A DNA stretch of 64,000 bases from the NCBI GenBank assembly GCA_036401335.1, contig DASWVC010000054.1, forward strand, positions 1 to 64,000, read 5' to 3'. The notes below the pieces were generated by a model that had not been told where the DNA came from, searched no databases, and saw nothing but the letters and a program-made list of their open reading frames with translations. Positions 21,651 through 30,146 of the stretch are shown here, piece after piece (the first letter of the stretch is position 1; every line of letters starts with the position of its first letter). Origin of the DNA: DASWVC01 sp036401335. GTDB lineage: Bacteria > Verrucomicrobiota > Verrucomicrobiia > Chthoniobacterales > JAFAMB01. The translations under genes and the position numbers were made by a program.

Positions 21651-22329
21651 GACCAACGATTCTAGACCCGGCTCTTAAAGCCCGGCCGTTTCGTGCCCCA
21701 GCGGCCGTGATCCTTGTCTCAACGGTCGCGAACTCCGCCATGGCACGTTTGTGCCAGTCGCGGGTTCGTTCCCACAGCGTCACGACGAAAGTCTCGGGCT
21801 CCACCGTCAACTTCTCGTGACTTAGGAAGCGGACGTCGGCAGCCCGAAGAAAGTCTTCCACAGACTTCTTCTTCCCGTGCTTGCCAGCCACTCGACCGCG
21901 GTCAGGACCGAGCGACGCGACAATCTGATCGAAAAGGTGATCGATGGGGGGATTGAAGGCGAATACGGCGATCGCCATGCTGCCGGCGACAACCATCCAA
22001 GCGGCTTCCAACCTTGGCGCAGTGATTACGACCAAGAAGCAAACGATCAGAATTTCAAGTGGTCGAGGCAGATTTTCGACCAGACAATAGATCCAATCAT
22101 GCGACACAACGACGTCCATGATAAAACTACGTAGTAAATCCTCCCCAAGCATCCCATAGATGGCCGAGAATATGAGCCATTTTACGAAAAAGCCGATTCC
22201 ATCAAAATGGGTTCTGGCGAGCCGGAAAAATGCAGTCACTGCAATTACGGACAGGGACTCGTTCAGCAGGACGGCGATCCTGCCGACATTGGCGTTGGCG
22301 GGGTGAGGAATGCCGAATCTATCGAGCAT
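21520..22329 (-). CDS. Hypothetical multi-pass membrane protein
   Basis: A 269-residue ORF that I do not recognise. The N-terminal 150 residues contain about four hydrophobic segments: around VGRIAVLLNESLSVIAVTAF, WLIFSAIYGMLG, PLEILIVCFLVVITA and AAWMVVAGSMAIAVFAF. A charged cytoplasmic part follows, with the segment SVEDFLRAADVRFLSHEKL. The last 40 or so residues are Arg-rich, overlap the small secreted gene and look less natural, so the true C-terminus may be different (a frameshift or late stop loss). Start at ATG 22329; a TTG one codon earlier is possible. Confidence 0.45.
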   Translation of the reverse strand: MLDRFGIPHPANANVGRIAVLLNESLSVIAVTAFFRLARTHFDGIGFFVKWLIFSAIYGMLGEDLLRSFIMDVVVSHDWIYCLVENLPRPLEILIVCFLVVITAPRLEAAWMVVAGSMAIAVFAFNPPIDHLFDQIVASLGPDRGRVAGKHGKKKSVEDFLRAADVRFLSHEKLTVEPETFVVTLWERTRDWHKRAMAEFATVETRITAAGARNGRALRAGSRIVGHENVSVRFACRRWRPFAPEPKGRGARLREKFRLSPLLRRVWPL

Positions 22330-22612
22330 CAAGATGTGGATGCTGAGCGACAGAATTGTCGTTCGGTATCAGGGTCAGGACGTGCTTTCACGCTGCGGTC
22401 TGCGGAAAATCGAGAGCTGTAGAACGGCTGAAAACTTCAGAGCTGCGGCACGCCACGAGCGACCTGCCAGCAACGCAGCACGCCCACGGTCTTTTCGGCG
22501 TCGTTCAAACGCTCGATACCCCGGCCGGCAAGAGACTGCCCGCCCTACCGAACCGGGGCTTCCCTTACTTAGTCCAGCCGCATACGCACTTCGCGGGACG
22601 GCCATCCCCGAC
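22330..22612. other. Intergenic region before the rplL terminator, nothing recognised
   Basis: About 280 bases between the start of the hypothetical membrane gene and the rplL terminator. Short open frames here have no recognisable content. The promoter of the membrane-protein gene should lie here, but no convincing -35/-10 pair was found. Confidence 0.3.
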
Positions 22613-22642
22613 AAAAAAGCGCCCGGGTAAAAACCCGGGCGC
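22613..22642 (-). terminator. Rho-independent terminator of the tuf-rplL operon
   Basis: Arms GCGCCCGGGT and ACCCGGGCGC form a perfect 10-bp stem with a 4-base loop. On the minus strand the stem is followed directly by six T residues. It lies 35 bases beyond the rplL stop and ends the ribosomal-protein operon before the accessory block, so rpoBC is not on the same transcript. Confidence 0.92.
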
Positions 22643-22676
22643 CGCGACCGCAAGCCTGCGTGACAACCAATCGAGG

Positions 22677-23063
22677 CTACTTGACCTCGACTTTGGCGCC
22701 AGCAGCTTCGACCTTTTTCTTGATTTCTTCGGCTTCTTCCTTCGGAATGCCTTCCTTGATCGGCTTGGGTGCCCCTTCCACGAGGGCTTTGGCGTCCGCT
22801 AGGCCCAAACCCGCCACCGAGGCCCGAACCTCTTTGATGACGGCGATCTTGTTCGGCCCGATCTCAGTGAGGATCACGTCGAACTGGGTCTTTTCTTCAA
22901 CCACCGGAGCCGCAGCCGCCCCGGCCGCAGCCGGACCTGCAGCCACCGCCACTGGCGCAGCGGCACTCACGCCCCATTTATCTTCAAGCTTTTTGACGAG
23001 TTCAGCGATCTCCAAAACCGTCAGGCCGCTAAGCTGTTCTACGAGTTGTTCAGTATCTGCCAT
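22677..23063 (-). CDS. rplL: 50S ribosomal protein L7/L12
   Basis: A 128-residue L7/L12 stalk protein. The N-terminal dimerisation helix (LVEQLSGLTVLEIAELVKKLEDKWGV) is followed by an Ala/Pro-rich hinge. The C-terminal factor-binding domain has EKTQFDVIL, KIAVIKEVR, GLGLADAKALVEGAPK and ending AGAKVEVK. Length is normal. It is the last gene of the operon, followed by a strong terminator instead of by rpoB. Confidence 0.97.
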   Translation of the reverse strand: MADTEQLVEQLSGLTVLEIAELVKKLEDKWGVSAAAPVAVAAGPAAAGAAAAPVVEEKTQFDVILTEIGPNKIAVIKEVRASVAGLGLADAKALVEGAPKPIKEGIPKEEAEEIKKKVEAAGAKVEVK

Positions 23064-23264
23064 GTTGCCTTTTGTTGGTTGCGTCGCGCTCCCGAAGCCT
23101 CAGGGGCATTTAAGATCCCGCAGCCGCGAGACCCGACGAAGGACCGTTTTCTGGTTAATCGCAGCGCGTGGCTTCTGGCACGTTGCGAGGATTACAAAGC
23201 CGCCCGCAAGAATTGCCGCGACGCGCACGTTTGCGGCCCTTCTGGACGGGTGACCTTTTAAAAA

Positions 23265-23789
23265 TCATTGCGCAGCCGCACCCTCCTGCTCAAGCCTGGC
23301 CTGCAGTAACCGGGCCAGCGAGGCGCCCGGTTCGTTCAGCACGGTCACAAACTTCTGCAGCGGCGATTTGAGAACGCCCAACAACTGGGCCTGCAGCACC
23401 CCTTTTGCCGGCAGGTCGGCCAATGCCTGCACCTGATCACTTGAAATCACCGCCTGGGCAAGAACGCCAAGCCTGACCTCTGGTTTTTTAAATTCGGTCG
23501 AAAAAACCTTAATGACCTTTGCCGCCGCGCTGATGTCGCTGTCGCCGGTCACAATGGCCGTCTGGCCGGTAAGCCGGTCGCCCAAATCAGGGTACCCAAC
23601 CTCCAAGGCAGCTTTCCGCAGGAACGTGTTCTTGACGACCTTGCACTGGGCTCCCACCCCGGCCAACCGGGTCCGCAGCTCCGCGAATTGCAGCACGTTC
23701 ATGCCACGGTACTCCGTCACGATCAGGAACGGGGACGCGTTCAGCCGGTTCGAAAGGTCTTCGACAATGCTTCTTTTTTCTGGTCTCAT
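23265..23789 (-). CDS. rplJ: 50S ribosomal protein L10
   Basis: A 174-residue L10, which anchors L7/L12 dimers to the ribosome. The start ATG 23789 gives MRPEKRSIVEDLSNRL, the usual N-terminus; a frame open to 23939 overlaps rplA and encodes unrelated residues. The segments VTEYRGMNVLQFAELR, KVVKNTFLRKA and the C-terminal L7/L12-binding helix (FVTVLNEPGASLARLLQARLEQ) are typical. A 200-base gap separates it from rplL; L10 leader autoregulation is common, but no specific structure was identified. Confidence 0.96.
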   Translation of the reverse strand: MRPEKRSIVEDLSNRLNASPFLIVTEYRGMNVLQFAELRTRLAGVGAQCKVVKNTFLRKAALEVGYPDLGDRLTGQTAIVTGDSDISAAAKVIKVFSTEFKKPEVRLGVLAQAVISSDQVQALADLPAKGVLQAQLLGVLKSPLQKFVTVLNEPGASLARLLQARLEQEGAAAQ

Positions 23790-23806
23790 TTTACCGGGGA
23801 CTCCGT

Positions 23807-24508
23807 TTAGCCGGCGTAGGGTGCGGCATCCACCTGCAGCCCGGGCGTCATGGTGGCACTCACCGTCAGGTTGTGAACAAACTTGCCTTTTGCAGCCGCC
23901 GGACGTGCTTTGACCACCGCATCGATCACCGCCGTGCAATTCTCGACCAAAGCCTGCGGCTCAAAGGAGAACTTCCCAAACGGCACCGCAACGTTACCGT
24001 TTTTATCCAGTTTGAACTCGACCCGGCCCGCCTTGACTTCCCGGACGGCCCGTCCCGTGTCGTCGGTGACGGTCCCGGTTTTCGGGTTGGGCATCAGCCC
24101 GCGCGGCCCAAGCACCTTCCCGAGTTTCCGCACCTCCGACATGGCCGCGGGGGTGGCAATGGCCACATCGAAATCCTGAAAACCTGCCTGGCATTTCTTG
24201 ATTAAATCTTCAAACCCGATGTACTCGGCCCCTGCGCTGCGTGCCGCTTCGGCGGCCTGCCCTTGCGCAAAGACCAATACCCGTACCTGTTTGCCGCTGC
24301 CGTGAGGCAAGGGACAGGTGCCGCGAACCATCTGGTCAGATTGACGAGGATCCACGCCGAGGCGGAACGAAAGGGTGACCGTCTGGTCGAACTTGGTCGG
24401 AGGCAGTTGTTTCAACTGGGAAAGCGCCTCATCCAACGAATAGATTTTATCGGCCTGAACCAGCTTTAGGCAGGCACGGTAACGCTTGCTGCGTTTCTCT
24501 GTTTTCAT
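23807..24508 (-). CDS. rplA: 50S ribosomal protein L1
   Basis: A 233-residue L1, a two-domain rRNA- and mRNA-binding protein of the E-site stalk. The N-terminus MKTEKRSKRY, the segment TVTLSFRLGVDPRQSDQMVRG and the signature LGKVLGPRGLMPNPKTGTV identify it. The C-terminal segment ASLTVSATMTPGL type end (NLTVSATMTPGLQVD) is also usual. It lies between rplK (100 bases upstream) and rplJ (17 bases downstream) in the standard order. L1 often represses its own operon. Confidence 0.97.
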   Translation of the reverse strand: MKTEKRSKRYRACLKLVQADKIYSLDEALSQLKQLPPTKFDQTVTLSFRLGVDPRQSDQMVRGTCPLPHGSGKQVRVLVFAQGQAAEAARSAGAEYIGFEDLIKKCQAGFQDFDVAIATPAAMSEVRKLGKVLGPRGLMPNPKTGTVTDDTGRAVREVKAGRVEFKLDKNGNVAVPFGKFSFEPQALVENCTAVIDAVVKARPAAAKGKFVHNLTVSATMTPGLQVDAAPYAG

Positions 24509-24608
24509 AATCTATGGCAGTCTTGACGGCCTTTTTCGGCCTCCTGCGAAGGGTCAAACGCCCAGCCAACCCGCCGTGAGCCGCGGTGTCATCCCTTCAA
24601 AAATTGTT

Positions 24609-25034
24609 TTAGTCCACCACTTCAATGCCCATCTGCCGGGCGGTCCCGACCAACGTACGGTAAGCCGCTTCCTCGGTCCCTGCGTTCATGTCCTTGATCT
24701 TCACCTTTACAATGTCCATCACCTGTTTTTTGGTGAGTTGGCCGACCTTGGTTTTGTTTGGCTCTTTAGATCCAGCGGCAATGTTGGCTGCCTTCTTGAG
24801 AAGGATCGCCGCCGGTGGGGATTTCGTGATGAACGTGAACGATTTGTCCTTATAAACCGTGATGACCACGGGCAAAATGTCGCCCACTTGCTTCTGGGTG
24901 GTGGCGTTAAACTCTTTGCAGAACGCCATGATGTTAACGCCATTCTGACCCAGAGCAGGTCCGACCGGAGGCGCCGGGTTGGCTTGGCCGCCTGGAATCT
25001 GCAGCTTGATTGTTGCCACAACTTCTTTCGCCAT
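24609..25034 (-). CDS. rplK: 50S ribosomal protein L11
   Basis: A 141-residue L11, exactly the usual length. The proline-rich N-terminal segment KLQIPGGQANPAPPVGPALGQNGVNIMAFCKEFN and the C-terminal rRNA-binding domain (LTKKQVMDIVKVKIKDMNA) with GTARQMGI are classic. It lies 9 bases after nusG in the standard secE-nusG-rplK-rplA-rplJ-rplL order. Confidence 0.98.
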   Translation of the reverse strand: MAKEVVATIKLQIPGGQANPAPPVGPALGQNGVNIMAFCKEFNATTQKQVGDILPVVITVYKDKSFTFITKSPPAAILLKKAANIAAGSKEPNKTKVGQLTKKQVMDIVKVKIKDMNAGTEEAAYRTLVGTARQMGIEVVD

Positions 25035-25043
25035 ATCTAGATA

Positions 25044-25607
25044 TTAACCTCTTTCTACCTGCCAGTATTCCAGTTCCACCGGCGTAGAGCGCCCGAAGAT
25101 GGAAACCGAGACGCGCAGCTTACCACGTTCCGGATCGATTTCCTCCACAACCCCGCTCTGATTTTGAAATGGTCCGTCGGCAACCTTGACCGTTTCGCCC
25201 ACTTCAAAGCTAACTTTCGGCTTAACCTTGTCCTCCCGCTCGCGAATCTGTGCCAGCATGCTCTCCACCTCATGCGGGCGCATCGGAACCGGACGGTCTT
25301 TGGTTCCAGCAAATCCAAGCACACCCGGCGTCTCGCGAATAAAGTACCATGTCCGGTCGGCCAGCTGGTTTTGCTTATCCAGAAGGTGCATGTTGACGAT
25401 CAGGTAACCCGGGAAAAATTTCCGGGTCGTCTCCGTGCGTTTGCCCCGTTTGATCTCCGAGACACGCTCCGTGGGGATCAGCACTTCGTAAACGAGATCA
25501 CCCATCTCCTCGGTCTTGATGCGCCGGGTCAGGTTATCGTAGACCTTCTGCTCCTGCCCGGAGAGCACATGCACCACATACCACTGACTTCGATCGGGTT
25601 CGCTCAT
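25044..25607 (-). CDS. nusG: Transcription termination/antitermination factor NusG
   Basis: A 187-residue NusG. The N-terminal NGN domain starts with WYVVHVLSGQEQKVYDNL and carries KFFPGYLIVNM and TPGVLGFAG, which bind RNA polymerase. The C-terminal KOW domain contains VKVADGPFQNQSGVVEEID and ends VELEYWQVERG; in the family this domain contacts Rho or ribosomal protein S10. It lies between secE and rplK. The 115-base gap to secE carries a MITE-like repeat. Confidence 0.97.
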   Translation of the reverse strand: MSEPDRSQWYVVHVLSGQEQKVYDNLTRRIKTEEMGDLVYEVLIPTERVSEIKRGKRTETTRKFFPGYLIVNMHLLDKQNQLADRTWYFIRETPGVLGFAGTKDRPVPMRPHEVESMLAQIREREDKVKPKVSFEVGETVKVADGPFQNQSGVVEEIDPERGKLRVSVSIFGRSTPVELEYWQVERG

Positions 25608-25612
25608 GGGAG

Positions 25613-25720
25613 AAATTGTATCAATTCTATGAATGGTATCAATTGTATCAGTTAAAGAGGAAAGTTCCCCCGCCTTCTATTGGTAGCATTCATGGCACTG
25701 GTACAATTGTTGCAATTTCC
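25613..25720. repeat. MITE-like inverted-repeat element, copy 1 (nusG-secE)
   Basis: The left arm (25613-25653) contains TATGAATGGTATCAATTGTA. The right arm (25686-25720) is a decayed inverse containing ATTCATGG and GTACAATTG. The same arms bracket a second region at 40267-40452. Between the arms lies about 30 bases of unrelated sequence. The element sits inside a core operon, so it is transcribed and may fold as a hairpin. Confidence 0.55.
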
Positions 25721-25722
25721 TC

Positions 25723-25935
25723 TTAGGGCACCAGCCAGCCGATGACTTTGACCATGACAAAGTCCCAGAACGCGATGTAGCCGCTCAGGAGAAGCATCGC
25801 GATCACGACCACGCTGGTCGAGTCAATGAGTTCCCGGTAGCGCTTTGCCCCTCGCTCTTTAGGGTCCCAGGGCCAGCTTGCTTTGCCAAGTTCCGTCCGC
25901 ACCTCGCCCAGGAAAGTGATAGCGCGCTGAAACAT
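25723..25935 (-). CDS. secE: Preprotein translocase subunit SecE
   Basis: A 70-residue SecE with one membrane helix near the C-terminus (STSVVVIAMLLLSGYIAFWDF). It is preceded by the amphipathic cytoplasmic segment ITFLGEVRTELGKASWP, which is the conserved SecE signature (E-L-x-K-x-x-W-P). It stabilises SecY in the protein-conducting channel. Standard position between tRNA-Trp and nusG. Confidence 0.96.
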   Translation of the reverse strand: MFQRAITFLGEVRTELGKASWPWDPKERGAKRYRELIDSTSVVVIAMLLLSGYIAFWDFVMVKVIGWLVP

Positions 25936-25958
25936 AAAAAGTGGATTGCAGAAGAAAC

Positions 25959-26031
25959 CAGGTCAGGAGGGACTCGAACCCCCAACCGGCGGTTTTGGAG
26001 ACCGCTGCTCTACCAATTGAGCTACTGACCT
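25959..26031 (-). tRNA. trpT: tRNA-Trp (CCA)
   Basis: A 73-base cloverleaf on the minus strand. The acceptor arms AGGTCAG and CTGACCT pair fully and the discriminator is G. The D arm is GCTC/GAGC, the anticodon stem is GCGGT/ACCGC with loop CTCCAAA (anticodon CCA) and the T arm has TTCGAGT. No CCA is encoded. tRNA-Trp upstream of secE is the common bacterial arrangement. Confidence 0.97.
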
Positions 26032-26061
26032 AGGCGTCGATGCGGCTGGCGGGGCCACAAT

Positions 26062-26092
26062 GAAAGTGGTCCCGCCATGCGGGACCACTTTC
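26062..26092 (-). terminator. Perfect 14-bp hairpin between tuf and tRNA-Trp
   Basis: Arms GAAAGTGGTCCCGC and GCGGGACCACTTTC pair without mismatch around a 3-base loop. On the minus strand only a short, mixed T run follows (TTTCATTG, partly in the stem). It lies about 32 bases beyond the tuf stop. It may be a tuf terminator or attenuator, or an RNA processing site that frees tRNA-Trp. Confidence 0.55.
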
Positions 26093-26124
26093 AAACCGCT
26101 TCATTTCTCCTCGAGAAAAGAAGG

Positions 26125-27309
<1,185 letters not shown>

Positions 27310-27375
27310 TTAAGGTCTCTTTCTTCTTGCTGCTAATGCTCTTCGTAAATTGCTGGTCGTTAGGTCAGCACATGG

Positions 27376-27448
<73 letters not shown>

Positions 27449-27592
27449 GCCTGCTGTCTTCCGGGTTGCGCACTCAGCGTTGAGGCCAACACGGATTCGT
27501 CGCCGGAACTGACGACAACGACCAATGCCCGCGAAACAGGTCCTTTTCAGAGGCAGGTCGATGGCGGCTCAAGGTCCGTCAAGCGAGCCGGA

Positions 27593-27620
27593 AACTTAAC
27601 AAAGAGCAGAGAAGCGTCAA
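27593..27620 (-). promoter_or_regulatory. Possible promoter of the tRNA-Thr-tuf operon
   Basis: On the minus strand TTGACG (27620-27615) is followed after 16 bases by TAAGTT (27598-27593), about 145 bases upstream of tRNA-Thr. The -35 is good and the -10 weak. No better pair was seen in the 240-base gap between tRNA-Thr and the YmdB-like gene. Confidence 0.3.
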
Positions 27621-27690
27621 CAGGATTCTTGAGGACCTTCAGAGCGGACACGTCCCGCCGCTGCCCGTCAAGGAGGACGGCCATGGGGCC

Positions 27691-28539
27691 CTACGGGGTC
27701 AAAGTCGCCTCTGGCGACGCCGTCGGGGCAGGTTCCCTCTTGGCTTCAACCCTCGGTGGACAAGGTTCCGCGATCCGCCGGACGTGCAGGGCGCGGCCGG
27801 TGGTTTCGTCAATCTCGACCAGCAACCCGTGGAGGCGCACATCGTTCCGGGCGACGGGGAAGTTAACGGGCATGCTGGTGTAGAAACGTTGAACGATCGG
27901 TTCGATCTCACGTCCCAGAACCGACTCGGCGGGCCCGCACATGCCGGCATCGCAAAGAAAGCCGGTTCCGCCGGGAAAGATCTGTTCGTCGGCGGTCTGC
28001 ACGTGCGTGTGGGTACCCACGACGGCGGAAACCCGGCCGTCCAGAAAACGCCCCATGGCGATTTTTTCGCTCGTGGTTTCCGCATGGATGTCGACGAAAA
28101 TGACCTTGGTTTCGTCCTGCAACCGGGCCACTTCGGCGTCGATGGCCCGAAACGGGTTCTCCAGATGCGGGAGCATGTAAGTCCGCCCTTGCACATTGAT
28201 GACGGCGACTTTGCCCTTGGCGGTTTCCAGCACGATCGAGCCGTGACCGGGCGTGCCGTCCGGGTAGTTGATCGGCCGGAGCAAACGGGGCTCGCTGTCA
28301 ATGTAGTGCAGGATCTCTTTTTGGTCCCAGACGTGGTCCCCGGTGGTGATCACCGCGGCTCCCGCCCGCAGGAGGTCAATCGCAATCTTCGGTGTGATCC
28401 CGCGCCCAGCGGCGGCGTTCTCGCCGTTGACCACGATGAAATCGAGGCTCCAGGCGTGCTTCAACTGGGGAACCATCTCAATCACTGCCTTCCGGCCGGG
28501 TTCCCCAATGATGTCGCCCAAAAAAAGAAGTCGTAGCAT
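27691..28539 (-). CDS. ymdB: YmdB-family calcineurin-like phosphoesterase
   Basis: A 282-residue two-metal phosphoesterase. The N-terminal LFLGDIIGEPGR supplies the first metal ligands. NGENAAAGRGIT, TTGDHVWDQKE, DIHAETTSEK and GTHTHVQTADEQIFPGGTGF supply the others, which is the full pattern of the TIGR00282/YmdB family. Characterised YmdB proteins hydrolyse 2',3'-cyclic nucleotides and affect biofilm or motility decisions in Bacillus; that role is not shown here. The last 30 residues (Pro/Ala/Thr-rich) extend beyond the usual end. Transcribed towards tRNA-Thr. Confidence 0.9.
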   Translation of the reverse strand: MLRLLFLGDIIGEPGRKAVIEMVPQLKHAWSLDFIVVNGENAAAGRGITPKIAIDLLRAGAAVITTGDHVWDQKEILHYIDSEPRLLRPINYPDGTPGHGSIVLETAKGKVAVINVQGRTYMLPHLENPFRAIDAEVARLQDETKVIFVDIHAETTSEKIAMGRFLDGRVSAVVGTHTHVQTADEQIFPGGTGFLCDAGMCGPAESVLGREIEPIVQRFYTSMPVNFPVARNDVRLHGLLVEIDETTGRALHVRRIAEPCPPRVEAKREPAPTASPEATLTP

Positions 28540-28596
28540 CGCCAGATTACCTATTCCTCTACAAATAGATTCAGCCGAGGGTTGAAGCCACTGACC

Positions 28597-29853
28597 ATGC
28601 GCTTCGCCCGGTTTTCTTTACTCGGATTCCTCCTCTGGTGTGCCACCGGCAGGCTTAACGCCGAGCGGTTGTCGCCGTTGGCGACCGCCCGGGACTGGCG
28701 GCTCCTGGCAGCGGCTGAAAGGGCATTGACCCCCGACGAGTTTTTTCACCTGCTCGAAACGGTTTACGCGCCCGAGCACGCCGCCGACCCCTGGGTGCAG
28801 TGGGATGGGGTTCAGGTCGCCTTGCAGGCAAGCGGCGCGGATCGTTGCACCGTCCCGCTTGCGGCCACAGCTGCCTCCGTTAAGATCCCGCCCCGTTATT
28901 GGCGCCCCTTGCCGACAGAATCGGCGGATGCCCGGCGTCCGCTCGCCGGCGTGACGGTCGCGATTGATCCGGGGCACCTGGGCGGCGTGTACGCGCGCAT
29001 GGAAGAACGCTGGTTCCAATGCGACGGCGCACCGCCGGTGCAGGAAGGTGAACTGACGTTGCGCGTCGCCAAGGTGCTGCAGCCGTTGCTGGAAGCACTT
29101 GGCGCCCATGCCGTCCTGGTGCGGTCGAACGCCGAGCCGCTCACGCCCCTTCGCCCCGAAAACCTCCGGGACGCTGCCGCCCGTTTGCTTGAGGGCAGCG
29201 ACCCAGGCCATCCGCCGCTGCCCGGCTACCAAGGGCCGAATGACCCGGAAAAAGAGCATTCGATCGAGTGGCAAGCAGAGCGCCTGTTTTACCGGGTCGC
29301 CGAAATCCGTGAGCGGGCGGTGCGCGTAAACGACGTGCTCCGGCCGGACCTGGTGATCTGTCTGCATTTCAACGCGGAGCCGTGGGGTGACCCGGATCAT
29401 CCGGAACTGGTGGAGGCAAACCACCTTCACCTCCTGGTCAACGGCGATTATTCACCGGGAGAATTGGCCTACGACGACGTACGCTTCGAGATGTGGCAGC
29501 GGCTGCTCGGTCGCACGCACGAGGAGGAACTCGCCGTCGCGGAAGCAGTCGCGGGGGCGCTGGCTCGTGCCACCGGCTTGCCCCCGTACCAGTACCACAG
29601 CCCGAACGCGGTACCGGTCGGCACCAGCGGCTACGTGTGGGCACGCAACCTCCTGGCCAACCGTCTGTACCAATGCCCGGTCGTCTACACCGAATGTTAC
29701 GTGATGAACAGCCGCGGGTTTGTCGAACGCTACCAGGCCGGAGAATACGACGGCTTGCGCTGGTTCGCGGGCGCCTGGCACGAAAATTTGTTTCGCGAGT
29801 ACGCGAACGGAATCGCCGACGGACTCAAAAACTACTGCGCCGGCCGGCGGTAG
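28597..29853 (+). CDS. Exported N-acetylmuramoyl-L-alanine amidase (Amidase_3 family)
   Basis: A 418-residue protein with an N-terminal signal peptide (about residues 1-22). Its C-terminal two thirds are a zinc amidase that cuts the bond between muramic acid and the stem peptide. Likely zinc ligands and catalytic residues are His127 in IDPGHLGG, Glu150 or Glu152 in VQEGELTLRV, His257 in LVICLHFNAE and Glu366 in VVYTECYVMNS. The region between about 185 and 245 is an insertion compared with short AmiC-type enzymes and may shield the active site. ATG 28597 is chosen over an in-frame TTG five codons upstream. Divergent from the YmdB-like gene. Confidence 0.85.
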   Translation: MRFARFSLLGFLLWCATGRLNAERLSPLATARDWRLLAAAERALTPDEFFHLLETVYAPEHAADPWVQWDGVQVALQASGADRCTVPLAATAASVKIPPRYWRPLPTESADARRPLAGVTVAIDPGHLGGVYARMEERWFQCDGAPPVQEGELTLRVAKVLQPLLEALGAHAVLVRSNAEPLTPLRPENLRDAAARLLEGSDPGHPPLPGYQGPNDPEKEHSIEWQAERLFYRVAEIRERAVRVNDVLRPDLVICLHFNAEPWGDPDHPELVEANHLHLLVNGDYSPGELAYDDVRFEMWQRLLGRTHEEELAVAEAVAGALARATGLPPYQYHSPNAVPVGTSGYVWARNLLANRLYQCPVVYTECYVMNSRGFVERYQAGEYDGLRWFAGAWHENLFREYANGIADGLKNYCAGRR

Positions 29854-29941
29854 GGGCGGCAGCTCGGAATCCGCCGTCGCCGTCGGTTGTTTTTGGTTGC
29901 AAACGTTTTCGTTGGCCTTAACGTCTCGCCTCAGTTTTCAA

Positions 29942-30016
29942 CGGGCTGTGGCTCAGCTTGGCTAGAGCGCCACGTTCGGGTCGTGGAGGCCGTGGGTTCG
30001 AATCCCACCAGCCCGA
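29942..30016 (+). tRNA. tRNA-Pro (CGG)
   Basis: A 75-base cloverleaf. Acceptor arms are CGGGCTG and CAGCCCG with discriminator A. The D arm is GCTC/GAGC, and the anticodon stem is CCACG/CGTGG with loop TTCGGGT (anticodon CGG). The T arm is GTGGG/CCCAC with TTCGAAT. It lies between the amidase and asparaginase genes on the same strand. The 3' end is followed by CTTA rather than CCA. Confidence 0.96.
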
Positions 30017-30146
30017 CTTATCTGTAGAAAGTGCGTTTGCGCGCGCGCATTGCCCAGACCTGGGCGCCCAATTTTTTACGCCCTTTCCGGTCGCGTCCCT
30101 GCGCTTCAGGCTCGCGCTCCGCCGCACCATCGATTCTTATGCACCC

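Noticed and set aside
29958..30146. N-terminal extension of the asparaginase gene through the tRNA-Pro
   Set aside because: The frame is open but overlaps a perfect tRNA. A normal signal peptide starts at 30147.
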